Of a stretch of 64,000 nucleotides of DNA, positions 48,581-58,507 are shown piece after piece. Origin of the DNA: Govania unica (GTDB taxonomy: Bacteria > Pseudomonadota > Alphaproteobacteria > Sphingomonadales > Govanellaceae); the NCBI RefSeq assembly GCF_027920805.1, contig NZ_JANWOI010000003.1, forward strand, positions 496,001 through 560,000. The letters are read 5' to 3'. Under the pieces are notes generated by a model. That model worked only from the letters and a program-made list of their open reading frames with translations, was not told the DNA's origin and searched no databases. Positions within the stretch are counted from its first letter, which is position 1; each line of letters begins with the position of its first letter. The position numbers were made by a program, and so were the translations under genes.

Positions 48581-49231
48581 ATGCCCCATGCCAATGTTGC
48601 TGCCGCCCGTCGTGGTTTGATGTTCGTCCTGTCTTCGCCGTCGGGCGCGGGCAAATCCACGCTGTCGCGGCTTCTGCTCGACGAGGAAACGGGCAGCCTC
48701 AACATGTCGATTTCAACCACCACGCGGCTGCCGCGTCCGGGGGAGATCGATGGCGAGCATTATCATTTCGTCGATCAGGCGACCTTCGACGCCAAGATCG
48801 AGGCTGACGGCTTTCTGGAATATGCCAAGGTGTTCGGCAATTGCTACGGCACCCCGGCGGCGGAAGTCGAGGCGACACTGAACACCGGTCGTGATGTGCT
48901 GTTCGATATCGACTGGCAGGGTACCCAGCAACTGGCGCAAAAGATGCCGAAGGATCTGGTGCGCGTGTTCATCCTGCCGCCGTCGGCGGAGGAATTGGCG
49001 CGCCGTCTTCAGGGACGCGGGCAGGACAGCCCCGAGGTGGTCGCGCTTCGCATGTCCAAGGCCACCGATGAAATCAGCCACTGGGCCGAATATGACTATG
49101 TGGTCATCAATTCGGATCTCACCCAGGCCCTGAGCCAGATCCGCGCTATTCTGCATGCCGAACGTCTGAAACGCGACCGTCAGGCCGGGCTTGTGCCCTT
49201 CGTGCGTGATCTCATGGCTGGGCTTGGCTGA
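48581..49231 (+). CDS. gmk: Guanylate kinase
   Basis: Phosphorylates GMP to GDP, following GuaB and GuaA in guanine nucleotide supply. The 216-residue protein has the P-loop SSPSGAGKST, the GMP-binding STTTRLPRPGEIDGEHYHFV and the lid DIDWQGTQQL. GTG 48578 is in frame, but ATG 48581 has a better spacing to GAG and is preferred. Only 5 bp after the yicC stop. Confidence 0.96.
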   Translation: MPHANVAAARRGLMFVLSSPSGAGKSTLSRLLLDEETGSLNMSISTTTRLPRPGEIDGEHYHFVDQATFDAKIEADGFLEYAKVFGNCYGTPAAEVEATLNTGRDVLFDIDWQGTQQLAQKMPKDLVRVFILPPSAEELARRLQGRGQDSPEVVALRMSKATDEISHWAEYDYVVINSDLTQALSQIRAILHAERLKRDRQAGLVPFVRDLMAGLG

Positions 49232-49384
49232 AATCCGTCGAAAATTCTTACAATTTCAGACACACCGCCCAGGGTCGTAGATTCCATCTCATTGAAAAAA
49301 TAGACCTTTCTCCCGGCCTCTGCCGAGGCCCAGTATTTGCATGACGTAACGGTCATCCAAATGCATCTGATATTGGGAGGGGCT

Positions 49385-50104
49385 ATGACTGCTGTCCGCT
49401 TACAGCTGTTTGTTTTTGTACTTTTGCTATCCGTCGCGGCTTTCTTCAAAGCCCCGGCACAGGCTACGGTGGTCACCATCAATTTTACGGCGATCATCAC
49501 CGATAATGGCCCGTATAATTCCTATCCGGTCATGCCGGGGGTGAGTAACGGTGATGTGGTCACCGGGTCGTTATTTTATACCCTGCCACCTTTGGTAAGT
49601 TATACCACTCCCGGAGTGACTAAATATTACTGGCAAGTGGCGGATGCGGGCTGGCATTTCACGGTCGGCTCTCTTTCGGCATCCGGCACGCTTGGGCTTC
49701 CGGGTTTTTATCCCGGCATGGAGGTTCTTGATAATGAACCATACCCAGGGGGCTATGCTGACGGTTATCTGATTACCGGTTGCACGGTCACACATTGCGG
49801 CAATTTTGCTATTACCCTGGAAAAAATCTTTGCCGATCTCTTGGACGGGGGGACGGTGACGTCCTTTGACCCGCCAACAAGTCTCGACCTCGCGGATTTC
49901 CCCGTGAAAAACTTTGCCTACCTGATCCTTACGCCCGGCACCACGACGATTGAACATATTATCGTCGGCCACATCACGTCTCTCGACGTCATCGTGACCA
50001 GCGAGCCCTTGACGACGGCCCTCTTTATCTTCGGACTGATCGCCTTGGCCAGCATCCGCCAGGCCCGGCAAAGATTGGTGCTGCAGAAAACCACCAGGAT
50101 TTGA
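49385..50104 (+). CDS. PEP-CTERM sorting-domain exported protein
   Basis: A 239-residue exported protein of no recognised family in its body. The signal peptide is residues 1-23 (LQLFVFVLLLSVAAFF, cut near AQA). The C-terminus has the PEP-CTERM architecture: SEP motif, membrane helix (TTALFIFGLIALASI) and basic tail RQARQR, the signal for exosortase processing. The body is beta-rich with two Cys in GCTVTHCG. ATG 49385 follows GGAGG by 4 nt; the frame opens at 49337. Composition is more AT-rich than its neighbours, suggesting later arrival between gmk and rsmA. Confidence 0.75.
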   Translation: MTAVRLQLFVFVLLLSVAAFFKAPAQATVVTINFTAIITDNGPYNSYPVMPGVSNGDVVTGSLFYTLPPLVSYTTPGVTKYYWQVADAGWHFTVGSLSASGTLGLPGFYPGMEVLDNEPYPGGYADGYLITGCTVTHCGNFAITLEKIFADLLDGGTVTSFDPPTSLDLADFPVKNFAYLILTPGTTTIEHIIVGHITSLDVIVTSEPLTTALFIFGLIALASIRQARQRLVLQKTTRI

Positions 50105-50119
50105 GGAGCTTTCGGCCCG

Positions 50120-50965
50120 TCAAGCCTCAAGCGCTTTCGCCAGCCTGAGGAAACCGGCCACGTCGATTTCCTCGGCGCGGGCGGTTTCTGGCAGTCCGGC
50201 GGCGGCCAGCAAGGGCAGCGGATCACGGCCAAGGGATTTGAGGCTCGCCCGCAGCATCTTGCGCCGCTGGCCGAAAGCTGCCGCTGTCACCCGTTCAAGC
50301 GACCGGATCGAGGGGCCGTCGGCGGGCCAGTCTTTCGGCACCAGATGGACGACGGAGGACGTGATCTTGGGCGGCGGCACAAAGGCCGTGCGCGGCACGT
50401 CGAACAGGATCTTCGCGGTCGCCCGGGCCTGCGCCAGCACGCTCAGCCGTCCATATTCCTTGGATCGCGGCTCGGCGACGATGCGTTCGGCCACTTCGCG
50501 CTGAAACATCAGCGTCAAGGACTGGAACCAGGACGGCCAGGGCTCCGCCGTCAGCCATTTGACCAATAGCGCGGTGCCGACATTATAGGGCAGGTTGGCC
50601 ACCACCTTGACGGCCGTCTTCCCGGCCATCAGCTCCCGTTCATTCATCGCGAGCGCGTCGCCCTCGATCACCGTCAGGCGGCCGGGGTAGGCTGCGGCAA
50701 TGTCACTTTGTGCGGCCACGGCGCGGCGATCGAGTTCGACCGCGATCACATGGGCGGCGCCTTCCATCAACAGCCCACGCGTAAGCCCGCCCGGTCCGGG
50801 GCCGACTTCATAGACGGTGACGTCCGCCAGATCCCCCGCACCGCGCGCAATGCGCCGCGTCAGATTGAGATCGAGCAGGAAGTTCTGCCCCAGGCTTTTG
50901 CGCGCGTCGAGGCCATGGCGGGCAATCACCTCACGCAACGGCGGCAGAGTATCTTCAGTCATCAA
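50120..50965 (-). CDS. rsmA: 16S rRNA (adenine-1518/1519-N6)-dimethyltransferase RsmA
   Basis: Dimethylates A1518 and A1519 in helix 45 of 16S rRNA (KsgA). The 281-residue enzyme has [11 protein letters not shown] motif [16 protein letters not shown] and the adenine-binding motif NLPYNVGT, with a basic C-terminal domain. ATG 50965 overlaps the pdxA stop by 4 nt (ATGA), so translation is coupled. Confidence 0.96.
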   Translation of the reverse strand: MMTEDTLPPLREVIARHGLDARKSLGQNFLLDLNLTRRIARGAGDLADVTVYEVGPGPGGLTRGLLMEGAAHVIAVELDRRAVAAQSDIAAAYPGRLTVIEGDALAMNERELMAGKTAVKVVANLPYNVGTALLVKWLTAEPWPSWFQSLTLMFQREVAERIVAEPRSKEYGRLSVLAQARATAKILFDVPRTAFVPPPKITSSVVHLVPKDWPADGPSIRSLERVTAAAFGQRRKMLRASLKSLGRDPLPLLAAAGLPETARAEEIDVAGFLRLAKALEA

Positions 50966-51975
50966 AATCCTCGGGCGTTTGCCATGTCATCGGCCATGCG
51001 CATGGCGGCGATCAGGCTTAGGGCGCTGGCGATACCCTGGCCCGCGAGATCAAGCGCGGTGCCGTGGTCCGGCGATGTGCGGATGATCGGCAGCCCGAGC
51101 GTGACATTGACGCCATGGTCGAAATCAATGGTTTTCAAAGGGATCAGCGCCTGATCATGATAGCCACACAAGGCCACGTCATAACGCGCCCGGGCCTTGG
51201 CATGGAACATGGCATCGGCCGACAGGGGGCCGATGACCGTTATGCCCTCGGCCTGCAAGCGGGCGATCGCCGGAGCCAGAATGGTCTGTTCCTCCCGCCC
51301 GATGCGCCCATCCTCGCCCGCATGGGGGTTGAGCCCGGCGATGGCGAGACGCGGTTCGGCGATGGCGAAATCACGTTTGAGCGCCGCCGCCACAATGCGT
51401 CCGACCGCCACCACATGATCGGCGGTCAAGGTTTTGGCCACGTCAGACAACGGAATATGCACCGTAAGCGGCACCACTTTCAGCTCGGGCACCGCCAGCA
51501 TCATGACCGGCAACGGCTCGATGCCCTGGTCAGCACAAAGGGCGGCGAGGAATTCCGTATGGCCCGGATGCTTGAACCCGGCGTCATAAAGTGCGGATTT
51601 CTGAATGGGATTGGTCACAACGGCGGCGGCTAGACCAGCCTTCACATGCTGAACCGCCATCTCGATGGAGGCGATCACAGCGCGTCCCGTGGCCGGTGAT
51701 GGCTTGCCGGACGTGACCGCAACATAGCCGAGATCAAGGGCGATCACGGGGAGGGCGCGGTCAAAGACAGAGGCCGCCTGATCCGGCGTCGCGATCACCT
51801 CGATCGGGCAAGGGAGACCGAGCGTCACCGCAAGTTCCCTCAGCAAGGCGGGTGGCGCGATCACATAAAATGGCCGCGCAGTCTTTGGGCGATCCCGCTC
51901 AAGCCAGGCTTTAAGCACAAGCTCCGGCCCGATTCCCGCAGGTTCGCCCATGGTGACAGCCAGAGGTCTTTTCAT
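50962..51975 (-). CDS. pdxA: 4-hydroxythreonine-4-phosphate dehydrogenase
   Basis: NAD-dependent step of DXP-dependent pyridoxal phosphate synthesis. The 337-residue protein has [12 protein letters not shown], the metal-binding residues in [17 protein letters not shown] and [11 protein letters not shown], and the phosphate site near [16 protein letters not shown] 51984 is in frame, but ATG 51975 follows GAGGTGG with good spacing. Between surA and rsmA as in many proteobacteria. Confidence 0.96.
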   Translation of the reverse strand: MKRPLAVTMGEPAGIGPELVLKAWLERDRPKTARPFYVIAPPALLRELAVTLGLPCPIEVIATPDQAASVFDRALPVIALDLGYVAVTSGKPSPATGRAVIASIEMAVQHVKAGLAAAVVTNPIQKSALYDAGFKHPGHTEFLAALCADQGIEPLPVMMLAVPELKVVPLTVHIPLSDVAKTLTADHVVAVGRIVAAALKRDFAIAEPRLAIAGLNPHAGEDGRIGREEQTILAPAIARLQAEGITVIGPLSADAMFHAKARARYDVALCGYHDQALIPLKTIDFDHGVNVTLGLPIIRTSPDHGTALDLAGQGIASALSLIAAMRMADDMANARGF

Positions 51976-52032
51976 AGCAACCACCTCACATCACCCGAGC
52001 CTCCCGCGTAAGCGCGCGGGAGGCCGCAAAGC

Positions 52033-53286
52033 TTAACCGCGGATGTCGATAATAGCGTCGCGGCGCAGATCGCGCAGATAGCGACGCGACATCAGCGACA
52101 GCCGCTGCTGGCTCATGGATTCGGAAACCTGCTCGTTGCTCGGCATCTTGCTTTCAGGCATGACGCGCTCGCAGACAAACAGCACCCGGAATCCTTCGGG
52201 CGTATCGACGGGCGCACTATGCTTGCCCACCTCGACTTTTTCGACCGCTGACTGAACCATCGGCGGCAGATCGCCCAAGCGGACGGTGCCGACCTTATTG
52301 ATATCCTGCGCGCCAATCTTGGCGGCAGTGGTCAGATCCGCGCAGGATTTGACGCCAGCCAGCGCCTTGGTGATGCGGGCTGAGGCGCTTTCGGCGGTCT
52401 CACCGGGATGTTTATTATAGATCGCCTGTTGCAGCGTCAGTCGTTCGTCGCTTGCATCCGGCGTCAGCACCTTGCGGCGCTCTTTCAGCTGAACAACGTA
52501 AAAGCCGTTCGCGGTGCGGATCGGCGCCGAGATTTCGTTCGGACGCATCGTGAGGATGGCCTGATCGACTTCGGGCGCAAGCTGACCCTGCTGGACCCAG
52601 CCGAGATCACCACCGACAGCCGCCGTCGGCGCTTCGGAGAACTGGCGGGCCATCACATTGAACGGCACGCCCTGTTTCAGCTGCCCCTCGATACGTTCGG
52701 CGGTGATGCGGGCTTCCTCTTCCTTGGCCGGGGTATCGACCAGAAGGAAGATTTCCGAGACCTGATATTCGCTCTGTCCGACCGTCTGCTTCATGCGGTC
52801 GATCTGGGCCTGAACATCTTCTTCGCTGACTTCGATCTGCTGACGGAAGCGGCCGCGCACCAGGCGGTTCCAGGCAAGCTCAGCCTTGAGCTGCTGTTTC
52901 AGCGCATCGATGCTCGCTCCGGATTTCGCCAGATAGTCGGCGAACTGAGCTTGGTTCATATTATATTGCTGGGCGATCGCAGCGACGGTTTCGTTGGCTT
53001 CTTCTTCCGAGATCACAAGGTCGTAATGCTTTGCTTCCTGCAGCTCAAGCCGTTCATCAATAAGGTTCTGCAACGCCTGACGGCGTAGCATCATTTTTTG
53101 TTCAGGCGAGATCTGGGCGCTGACCGAAGCCAGCAGCAGGTTGACGCGCTGATCCACGTCATAGGCCGAAACCACCTGGTCATTGACCACGGCTTCGATC
53201 TTCTGGACGTTGGGATTGCGTGCTTGCGCCATGGCGCCGGGGGCGATGGTCATCAAGCCGCCGATCACAAGAAAGAGGCGGGCCAT
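52033..53286 (-). CDS. surA: Periplasmic chaperone / peptidyl-prolyl isomerase SurA
   Basis: Escorts unfolded outer-membrane proteins to the BAM complex. The 417-residue precursor starts at ATG 53286 with a signal peptide MARLFLVIGGLMTIAPGAMA. It has the SurA N-terminal domain (QARNPNVQKIEAVVNDQVVS) and one clear parvulin domain (VSEIFLLVD...GGDLGWVQQGQLAPE). The second parvulin repeat is not obvious, as in other alphaproteobacterial SurA. The longer frame to 53430 lacks a signal peptide. Functional partner of lptD next door. Confidence 0.92.
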   Translation of the reverse strand: MARLFLVIGGLMTIAPGAMAQARNPNVQKIEAVVNDQVVSAYDVDQRVNLLLASVSAQISPEQKMMLRRQALQNLIDERLELQEAKHYDLVISEEEANETVAAIAQQYNMNQAQFADYLAKSGASIDALKQQLKAELAWNRLVRGRFRQQIEVSEEDVQAQIDRMKQTVGQSEYQVSEIFLLVDTPAKEEEARITAERIEGQLKQGVPFNVMARQFSEAPTAAVGGDLGWVQQGQLAPEVDQAILTMRPNEISAPIRTANGFYVVQLKERRKVLTPDASDERLTLQQAIYNKHPGETAESASARITKALAGVKSCADLTTAAKIGAQDINKVGTVRLGDLPPMVQSAVEKVEVGKHSAPVDTPEGFRVLFVCERVMPESKMPSNEQVSESMSQQRLSLMSRRYLRDLRRDAIIDIRG

Positions 53287-53439
53287 GGTCTTCACCTGAC
53301 CTCGGTCAAGGCTTGGACGCATGTCACGCGGGCGGACCACACTGCGGTAACTCACTGTCACGTCTCTACTCTCTCTCAAAAGCTTTCTGTCCGCATCATA
53401 TGCGTTTTCCGGCTGGCGACTATAGCCCATTCCGCAGGC

Positions 53440-55671
53440 TCAACCCAAGTTCTTGAGTGCGATCTTGAGCAGAATGGTGGTTTCAGGTCGAATATCGCGG
53501 TCGGTGGTATTGCTTCTATCGTAAAATACGCCAAAACGCAGGCATTCATCTTCGTATATGATTCCGGCCCGTCCGGAAATATTGGTGTTGTTCGCAAGAT
53601 TGTGGACGATGTTTCCCGACAGGCTCCAATATTGGGCGAAATTATAGATCGCCCCCCCCCGGAGTTCCTCCCGCTTGACGAGCGGAATCTGGGTGTTGAA
53701 GTCATCGGCCCCGAGCGGCATATCGAGATATCCAAGGGTGACCTTGAACTTTTTCGGCCCGATGATGGCGTCGACCTCATTGCGGCGGAGCGCAAAGCTT
53801 TGGCCGTGCAGGCGCAGGCGATAGATCAGGTTCACATAATCGCCGTAGGACACCTCGGCCCGGCCGACGACATCGGACCAATGCCCACCAAGACCGCTGC
53901 TGGCTGGTATCTTGCTGTCATCATAGAATCTGTAGCTTTGCCCGATCAGGAACCGGGCTGACAGCTTGTTGCTTTCGATGCCATAGCGCAGGCCATAGTC
54001 AAAGCGCGATCCGGTTTCCCAGCGATCAAGCCCCATGAAGCGATTCGAGTCGAACAGATTGGTATCGTCGAACCCGATCAGGCGGCTGTCTTCGTTCGGG
54101 ATCGCCAACGGGTTGCCGGCATTGAGCGAGCCGACAAAGGCCACGATCGGTTCAAGGGTCTGGCGGGTGCTGCGGCCTTCCTTGACCATGGGCAGACGCC
54201 ATTCAAGGCGCAGCTGGGGCAGCACGCGGCCTATGGTGCCGTCCTGCCCGGAATAGGCGGAGCCAGTCGGTCTGTTCGAATCCGAAACATTATAGATGTC
54301 GCCGCGAATGCTGGCGCCAAGGGTATAGACCGAGCCCGATTCACCCACATAAGGCAATTCCCAGCTGCCGCCGGTGGAAATGCGCCGGGTGTCCATGCCA
54401 TCGAGCCGGGTCACAACCAGACCATTGGCGTCAAAGCGATAGATGCCGCCCATCTGACCGGGCTTGCTGACGTAATGATATTCCGCCATGGGCAGGGCAT
54501 AGGGCGACAGGCCGGGGATATCCTCGACCCGCAGGCCCTGAAAGGCCAGCGCGCTCAGGGCGCCATAGCTACGCTCGCCAAAGCGTTCGACCGCCACTTC
54601 GCTTCGAATGGTGTCGGTATCGGAAATTTTATAGCGGCGCAGATAGGTGTCATCGCTGGCCCAGCCGACGTCATAGCGCCAGCTCCAGGTTCCGCCCAAA
54701 GGCTCGTTCAGGCTGTCGAGATCAAACTGGCCGTTTGAAAAGATATGGCCGCGAAAGGTCTTGCGCCCGGTTTTGAGACCGAAATCATCCAGCTGGTCCG
54801 GATGAGTGATGCTGCCCGAAGCGGCGAATTTTCCAAATCCGACATTCTGACGATATTCGCCAGCCAGGACCGGTCCTTCCGCCGAGGTCATCCAGGGCGT
54901 AACTGTCGCGTCCTTGTCGTCACTGATCCTGAGATAGATGGGCAGCTTGATCGTATAGCCGAGCTGGCTCGAATGCACGAGATCGGGGATAAGCAGCCCG
55001 CTGGCCGAATGGACGCTCGGGTCCGGCTGCGACAGATAGGGCGTCCACATGATCGGCACGCCGAAGGCATTCAAGGTGGCGTCACGATAGGTCACGCGCT
55101 TGCGCTCCTGATCGTGGGTGACGCTGACCGCCCGCATGGACCACACCGGGGTGACCTTTTCACCCTTGGCATTGCACACGGCGCAGGGGCTGTAGATGGC
55201 ATGATGCATCTCGGTGCGGGTGCCGTTCTGAAGCTCTCCATGGCGGGCAGCAAAGCGTGAGTCGTCTTTGAGGATAAGCCCGATGTTCTCGACCATGCCG
55301 GCGGTGAAATCATCATTGATGACAAGATGTTCGGCGGTCAGGATATTGCCGTCTTTATCGCGCGCCCAGATATGTCCCTCGACCCGCACGGTGCCTTCGG
55401 TCAGATCATAAATGACCCGGTCGGCATGGATGACGCGATCCTCGCGCTTGAGAAAGACATTGCCCTCGGCGACAGCGACGTTGGTGTTTTCATCGAAGGT
55501 CAGCTGATCGGCAGCGAAATCGATTGGAACTTTTTCGCCGAGCGTGTCATTGACGGCCCCGGAATCCCCGGTTTCGGCGGGTGGCACGGATTGCGCAGCC
55601 GCCAAGCTCGACGCGAGAGACAGCGTCGAAACGGAGGCAAGCCAGGAAATGATGATGAGTTTACCCTTCAT
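53440..55671 (-). CDS. lptD: LPS-assembly protein LptD
   Basis: Outer-membrane translocon that places LPS in the outer leaflet with LptE. From ATG 55671 the 743-residue precursor has a signal peptide (about 1-28, ending LAAAQ), the periplasmic OstA jellyroll (FAADQLTFDENTNVAVAEGN...GHIWARDKDGN), and a ~26-strand beta-barrel to the end. The CAVC pair near residue 170 and one late Cys (DECLRFG) are candidate disulfides, fewer than in E. coli. A TTG at 55692 also fits but is a poor start. Confidence 0.95.
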   Translation of the reverse strand: MKGKLIIISWLASVSTLSLASSLAAAQSVPPAETGDSGAVNDTLGEKVPIDFAADQLTFDENTNVAVAEGNVFLKREDRVIHADRVIYDLTEGTVRVEGHIWARDKDGNILTAEHLVINDDFTAGMVENIGLILKDDSRFAARHGELQNGTRTEMHHAIYSPCAVCNAKGEKVTPVWSMRAVSVTHDQERKRVTYRDATLNAFGVPIMWTPYLSQPDPSVHSASGLLIPDLVHSSQLGYTIKLPIYLRISDDKDATVTPWMTSAEGPVLAGEYRQNVGFGKFAASGSITHPDQLDDFGLKTGRKTFRGHIFSNGQFDLDSLNEPLGGTWSWRYDVGWASDDTYLRRYKISDTDTIRSEVAVERFGERSYGALSALAFQGLRVEDIPGLSPYALPMAEYHYVSKPGQMGGIYRFDANGLVVTRLDGMDTRRISTGGSWELPYVGESGSVYTLGASIRGDIYNVSDSNRPTGSAYSGQDGTIGRVLPQLRLEWRLPMVKEGRSTRQTLEPIVAFVGSLNAGNPLAIPNEDSRLIGFDDTNLFDSNRFMGLDRWETGSRFDYGLRYGIESNKLSARFLIGQSYRFYDDSKIPASSGLGGHWSDVVGRAEVSYGDYVNLIYRLRLHGQSFALRRNEVDAIIGPKKFKVTLGYLDMPLGADDFNTQIPLVKREELRGGAIYNFAQYWSLSGNIVHNLANNTNISGRAGIIYEDECLRFGVFYDRSNTTDRDIRPETTILLKIALKNLG

Positions 55672-55860
55672 GGCCTTGCTTTTTATCGGCAAACAGGGGG
55701 CTTGCCTAATCCTTTTTTAGGCAGGGCCGACTGTGACGATGATTGACCGACATGATGCAAACTGCAATAAATCGCTGGAATGCGGCCCGTTTCGCAAGAC
55801 AGCCAGGGCCACAATGCGGATTTACGCATAGTACCGGCTTTACCCCGAGGAGACAAACCG

Positions 55861-57357
55861 ATGAAATTCGTCTTTGGCAAACCGTCTGTTCCGGCAAGCG
55901 GCGCTCTGGTCCTTTTCGTGACCACCGGCAACAAGCTGCTGGCGACCGGGGAAAAGATCGATGCAACCTCCGGCGGGGCCATCACCCGGGCGCTCAAATC
56001 CTCGGCGTTCAAGGCCAAACGCGGCCAGATGCTGGAATTGTTCGGTCTGCCCAAGGTGGTGGCAAGCCGCATCCTGCTGGTCGGTCTCGGCCGCACGGCG
56101 GAACTGGATGCTCTCGCAGCTGAGGCCGTCGGTGGCGGCATTGTCGCCAAGCTCCTGACATCGGGCGAAAAATCCGTGCATGTGGCAGCCGATGAAGTGC
56201 CCGGCCTCAAGCTCCCGACCGAAGACTTCGCGGCGCGTCTCGCTTATGGCATCAAGCTCAGGTCCTATCGCTTCGACCGCTATCGCACCAAGGAGCCGGT
56301 GGAGAAAAAGCCATCGGTCGTCAAGGTGAGCGTCGGCAGCCCCGTGGCGACCAAGGCGCAAAAGGCCTTCGATCGCTTGGACCTCGTGGCCGATGCGGTG
56401 TTCAATGTCCGCGATCTGGTGTCCGAGCCGGGCAACGTGATCTATCCGGAAAGCTACGCCAAGGAGATCAAGAAGCTCGAAAAGCTCGGGCTCAAGGTCG
56501 AGATTCTCGGCGAACGCGAGATGGCCAAGCTCGGCATGGGCGCGCTCTTGGGCGTCGGGCAGGGCAGTGCGCAGGAATCGAAGCTCGTGGTCATTCACTG
56601 GAACGGCCTCCGCGCCAAGACCCAGCCGGTGGCCTTTGTCGGCAAGGGTGTCACGTTCGACACCGGCGGCATCTCGATCAAACCGGCCCAGGGCATGGAG
56701 GACATGAAGTTCGACATGGGCGGCTCGGCCACCGTAGTCGGCGTCATGCAGGTGCTGGCCGCACGCAAGGCCAAGGTGAATGCGGTCGGCGTCGTCGGTC
56801 TGGTGGAAAACATGCCGTCACATAATGCGCAGCGTCCGGGCGACGTGGTGCAATCCATGTCCGGCCAGACCATCGAGGTGATCAATACCGACGCCGAAGG
56901 CCGTCTCGTGCTGGCCGACGCCATCTGGTACACCCAGAATCGCTTCAAGCCGAAATTCATGATTGATCTTGCAACCTTGACCGGGGCCATCATCATTGCC
57001 CTCGGCCATGAGTTCGCGGGGATCTTCTCGAACAATGATGAACTTGCGAAACAGATCGACGCCGCTGGTAAAGTCGAAGGCGAACTGGTCTGGCGCTTCC
57101 CGCTCTCCAAGGCCTTCGACCGTCAGATCGATTCCAAGATCGCCGACATGAAAAACATGGGCAACGCCCGCGAGGCTGGCAGCATCACCGCCGCCCAGTT
57201 CATCCAGCGCTTTGTCAATGACGTGCCCTGGTGCCATATGGATATCGCGGGCATGGCCTGGGCCAGCAAGGACCGGGATATCTGCCCGGCCGGCGCGACC
57301 GGCTATGGCGTGCGCCTTCTCGATCGTCTGATCGCGGATAATTACGAGGAAAAATAA
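55861..57357 (+). CDS. pepA: Leucyl aminopeptidase (M17)
   Basis: Cytosolic hexameric metallopeptidase releasing N-terminal residues. The 498-residue protein has the dinuclear-metal motif GKGVTFDTGGISIKP, MGGSATV and the NTDAEGRLVLADA signature. GAGGAGA sits 7-8 nt before ATG 55861; the open frame to 55780 is shadow. In E. coli PepA also binds DNA, which is not judged here. Divergent from lptD by 189 bp; holC follows at 7 bp. Confidence 0.96.
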   Translation: MKFVFGKPSVPASGALVLFVTTGNKLLATGEKIDATSGGAITRALKSSAFKAKRGQMLELFGLPKVVASRILLVGLGRTAELDALAAEAVGGGIVAKLLTSGEKSVHVAADEVPGLKLPTEDFAARLAYGIKLRSYRFDRYRTKEPVEKKPSVVKVSVGSPVATKAQKAFDRLDLVADAVFNVRDLVSEPGNVIYPESYAKEIKKLEKLGLKVEILGEREMAKLGMGALLGVGQGSAQESKLVVIHWNGLRAKTQPVAFVGKGVTFDTGGISIKPAQGMEDMKFDMGGSATVVGVMQVLAARKAKVNAVGVVGLVENMPSHNAQRPGDVVQSMSGQTIEVINTDAEGRLVLADAIWYTQNRFKPKFMIDLATLTGAIIIALGHEFAGIFSNNDELAKQIDAAGKVEGELVWRFPLSKAFDRQIDSKIADMKNMGNAREAGSITAAQFIQRFVNDVPWCHMDIAGMAWASKDRDICPAGATGYGVRLLDRLIADNYEEK

Positions 57358-57364
57358 GACCGTC

Positions 57365-57811
57365 ATGACCGACGTCAGCTTTTATCATTTGATGCGGCAG
57401 CCCTTGTCCGAAGCGCTGCCGCGTCTGCTTGAAAAAGCGCTGGAGCGGGGGATGCGGGCTGTGGTGCTCGCGTCGCCCGACCGGCTGGAAAGCCTCGACG
57501 CCGCGCTCTGGACTTATGAAGACGCAAGTTTCCTCCCTCACGGCACCCGCAAAACCGGCCACGCCGATCTCCAGCCGGTCTATCTGACCGATCAGGAGGA
57601 AAACCCCAACAGCGCAACCCTGCTCGTGGTCGTTGACGGCCAGACCCCTGAATTCCTCGGCAGCTTCGACCGTTGCCTGGACATGTTCGACGGCGCCAAC
57701 GACCCCTCAGTCCAATCCGCCCGCGAGCGCTGGAAACTCTACAAAGCAGCTGGCCACAACCTGACCTACTGGCAACAACGCCAGGACGGCGGCTGGGACA
57801 AAAAAGCCTGA
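57365..57811 (+). CDS. holC: DNA polymerase III chi subunit HolC
   Basis: Accessory subunit linking the clamp loader with SSB. The 148-residue protein has the HolC fold markers: VSFYHLMRQPLSEALPRLLEKAL, RLESLDAALWTYEDASFLPHG and LYKAAGHNLTYWQQ. Immediately after pepA, the standard pairing. Confidence 0.93.
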   Translation: MTDVSFYHLMRQPLSEALPRLLEKALERGMRAVVLASPDRLESLDAALWTYEDASFLPHGTRKTGHADLQPVYLTDQEENPNSATLLVVVDGQTPEFLGSFDRCLDMFDGANDPSVQSARERWKLYKAAGHNLTYWQQRQDGGWDKKA

Positions 57812-57840
57812 CATCGTTGCCACGTGTGCGCAGGCGGAGA

Positions 57841-58034
57841 GATGGATTGCCGGGTCAAGCCCGGCAATGACTACTAATATGGGTCCCAATTGTCATTGCG
57901 AGGCGTAGCCGAAGCAATCCAGAGTGCCGCCGAAAGAGCTGGATTGCTTCGGCTACGCCTCGCAATGACGGATAAACTTAATGCCCACCGACCCCACAAA
58001 AATTGTCATTGCCGGGCTTGACCCGGCAATCCAT
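57841..58034. repeat. REP-like cluster after holC
   Basis: A GGATTGCCGGGTCAAGCCCGG half at 57841-57871, a full GTCATTGCGAGGCGTAGCC palindrome at 57891-57969 with near-perfect 33-bp arms, and a GTCATTGCCGGGCTTGACCC half at 58003-58034. Two different families are nested: the outer halves could pair across the inner palindrome. Confidence 0.8.
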
Positions 58035-58081
58035 TTCTCCGCATGAATAACCATCTCCCGCTCACCCCAGGAGCCCCCGCC

Positions 58082-58504
58082 ATGCAGCAACAGATTTCCG
58101 TCATCACCCTCGGAACCCGCGACCTCGCCCGTTCCCGCCGGTTCTATGTCGAGGGCTTCGGCTGGTCCCCGGTGTTTGAGAACGAGGACATCATCTTCTA
58201 TCAGATGAACGGCCTGATGCTCGGCACCTTCCGCAAAGCCGCGTTGGAGCAGGATATGAACTGTCCGGATCTTCAGACGCCCGGCGCTTTCTCCCTCGCC
58301 CATAACGTGGCGGAGCGCGGGCAGGTGGAGACCGTCATCGACAAACTCGCGGCCTCCGGCGGGCGTATTTTAAGGCCCGCCGACGCCCCGCCCCATGGCG
58401 GGTTCCGCGGCTATGTGGCCGACCCCGATGGCCATGCCTGGGAAATCGCGTGGAACCCGGCCTGGGCCATTGACGACCAGGGCCGGGTCACCTTCGGTCT
58501 ATAA
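58082..58504 (+). CDS. VOC-family (glyoxalase-like) protein
   Basis: A 140-residue protein with two beta-alpha-beta-beta-beta modules: ISVITLGTRDLARSRRFYVEGFGW and GFRGYVADPDGHAWEIAWNP, the latter with the usual His and Glu metal positions. AGGAG 8 nt before ATG 58082 decides the start over the upstream ATG 58043. Converges with the DUF1993 gene (3-bp gap). Ligand or reaction unknown. Confidence 0.9.
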   Translation: MQQQISVITLGTRDLARSRRFYVEGFGWSPVFENEDIIFYQMNGLMLGTFRKAALEQDMNCPDLQTPGAFSLAHNVAERGQVETVIDKLAASGGRILRPADAPPHGGFRGYVADPDGHAWEIAWNPAWAIDDQGRVTFGL

Positions 58505-58507
58505 AAT

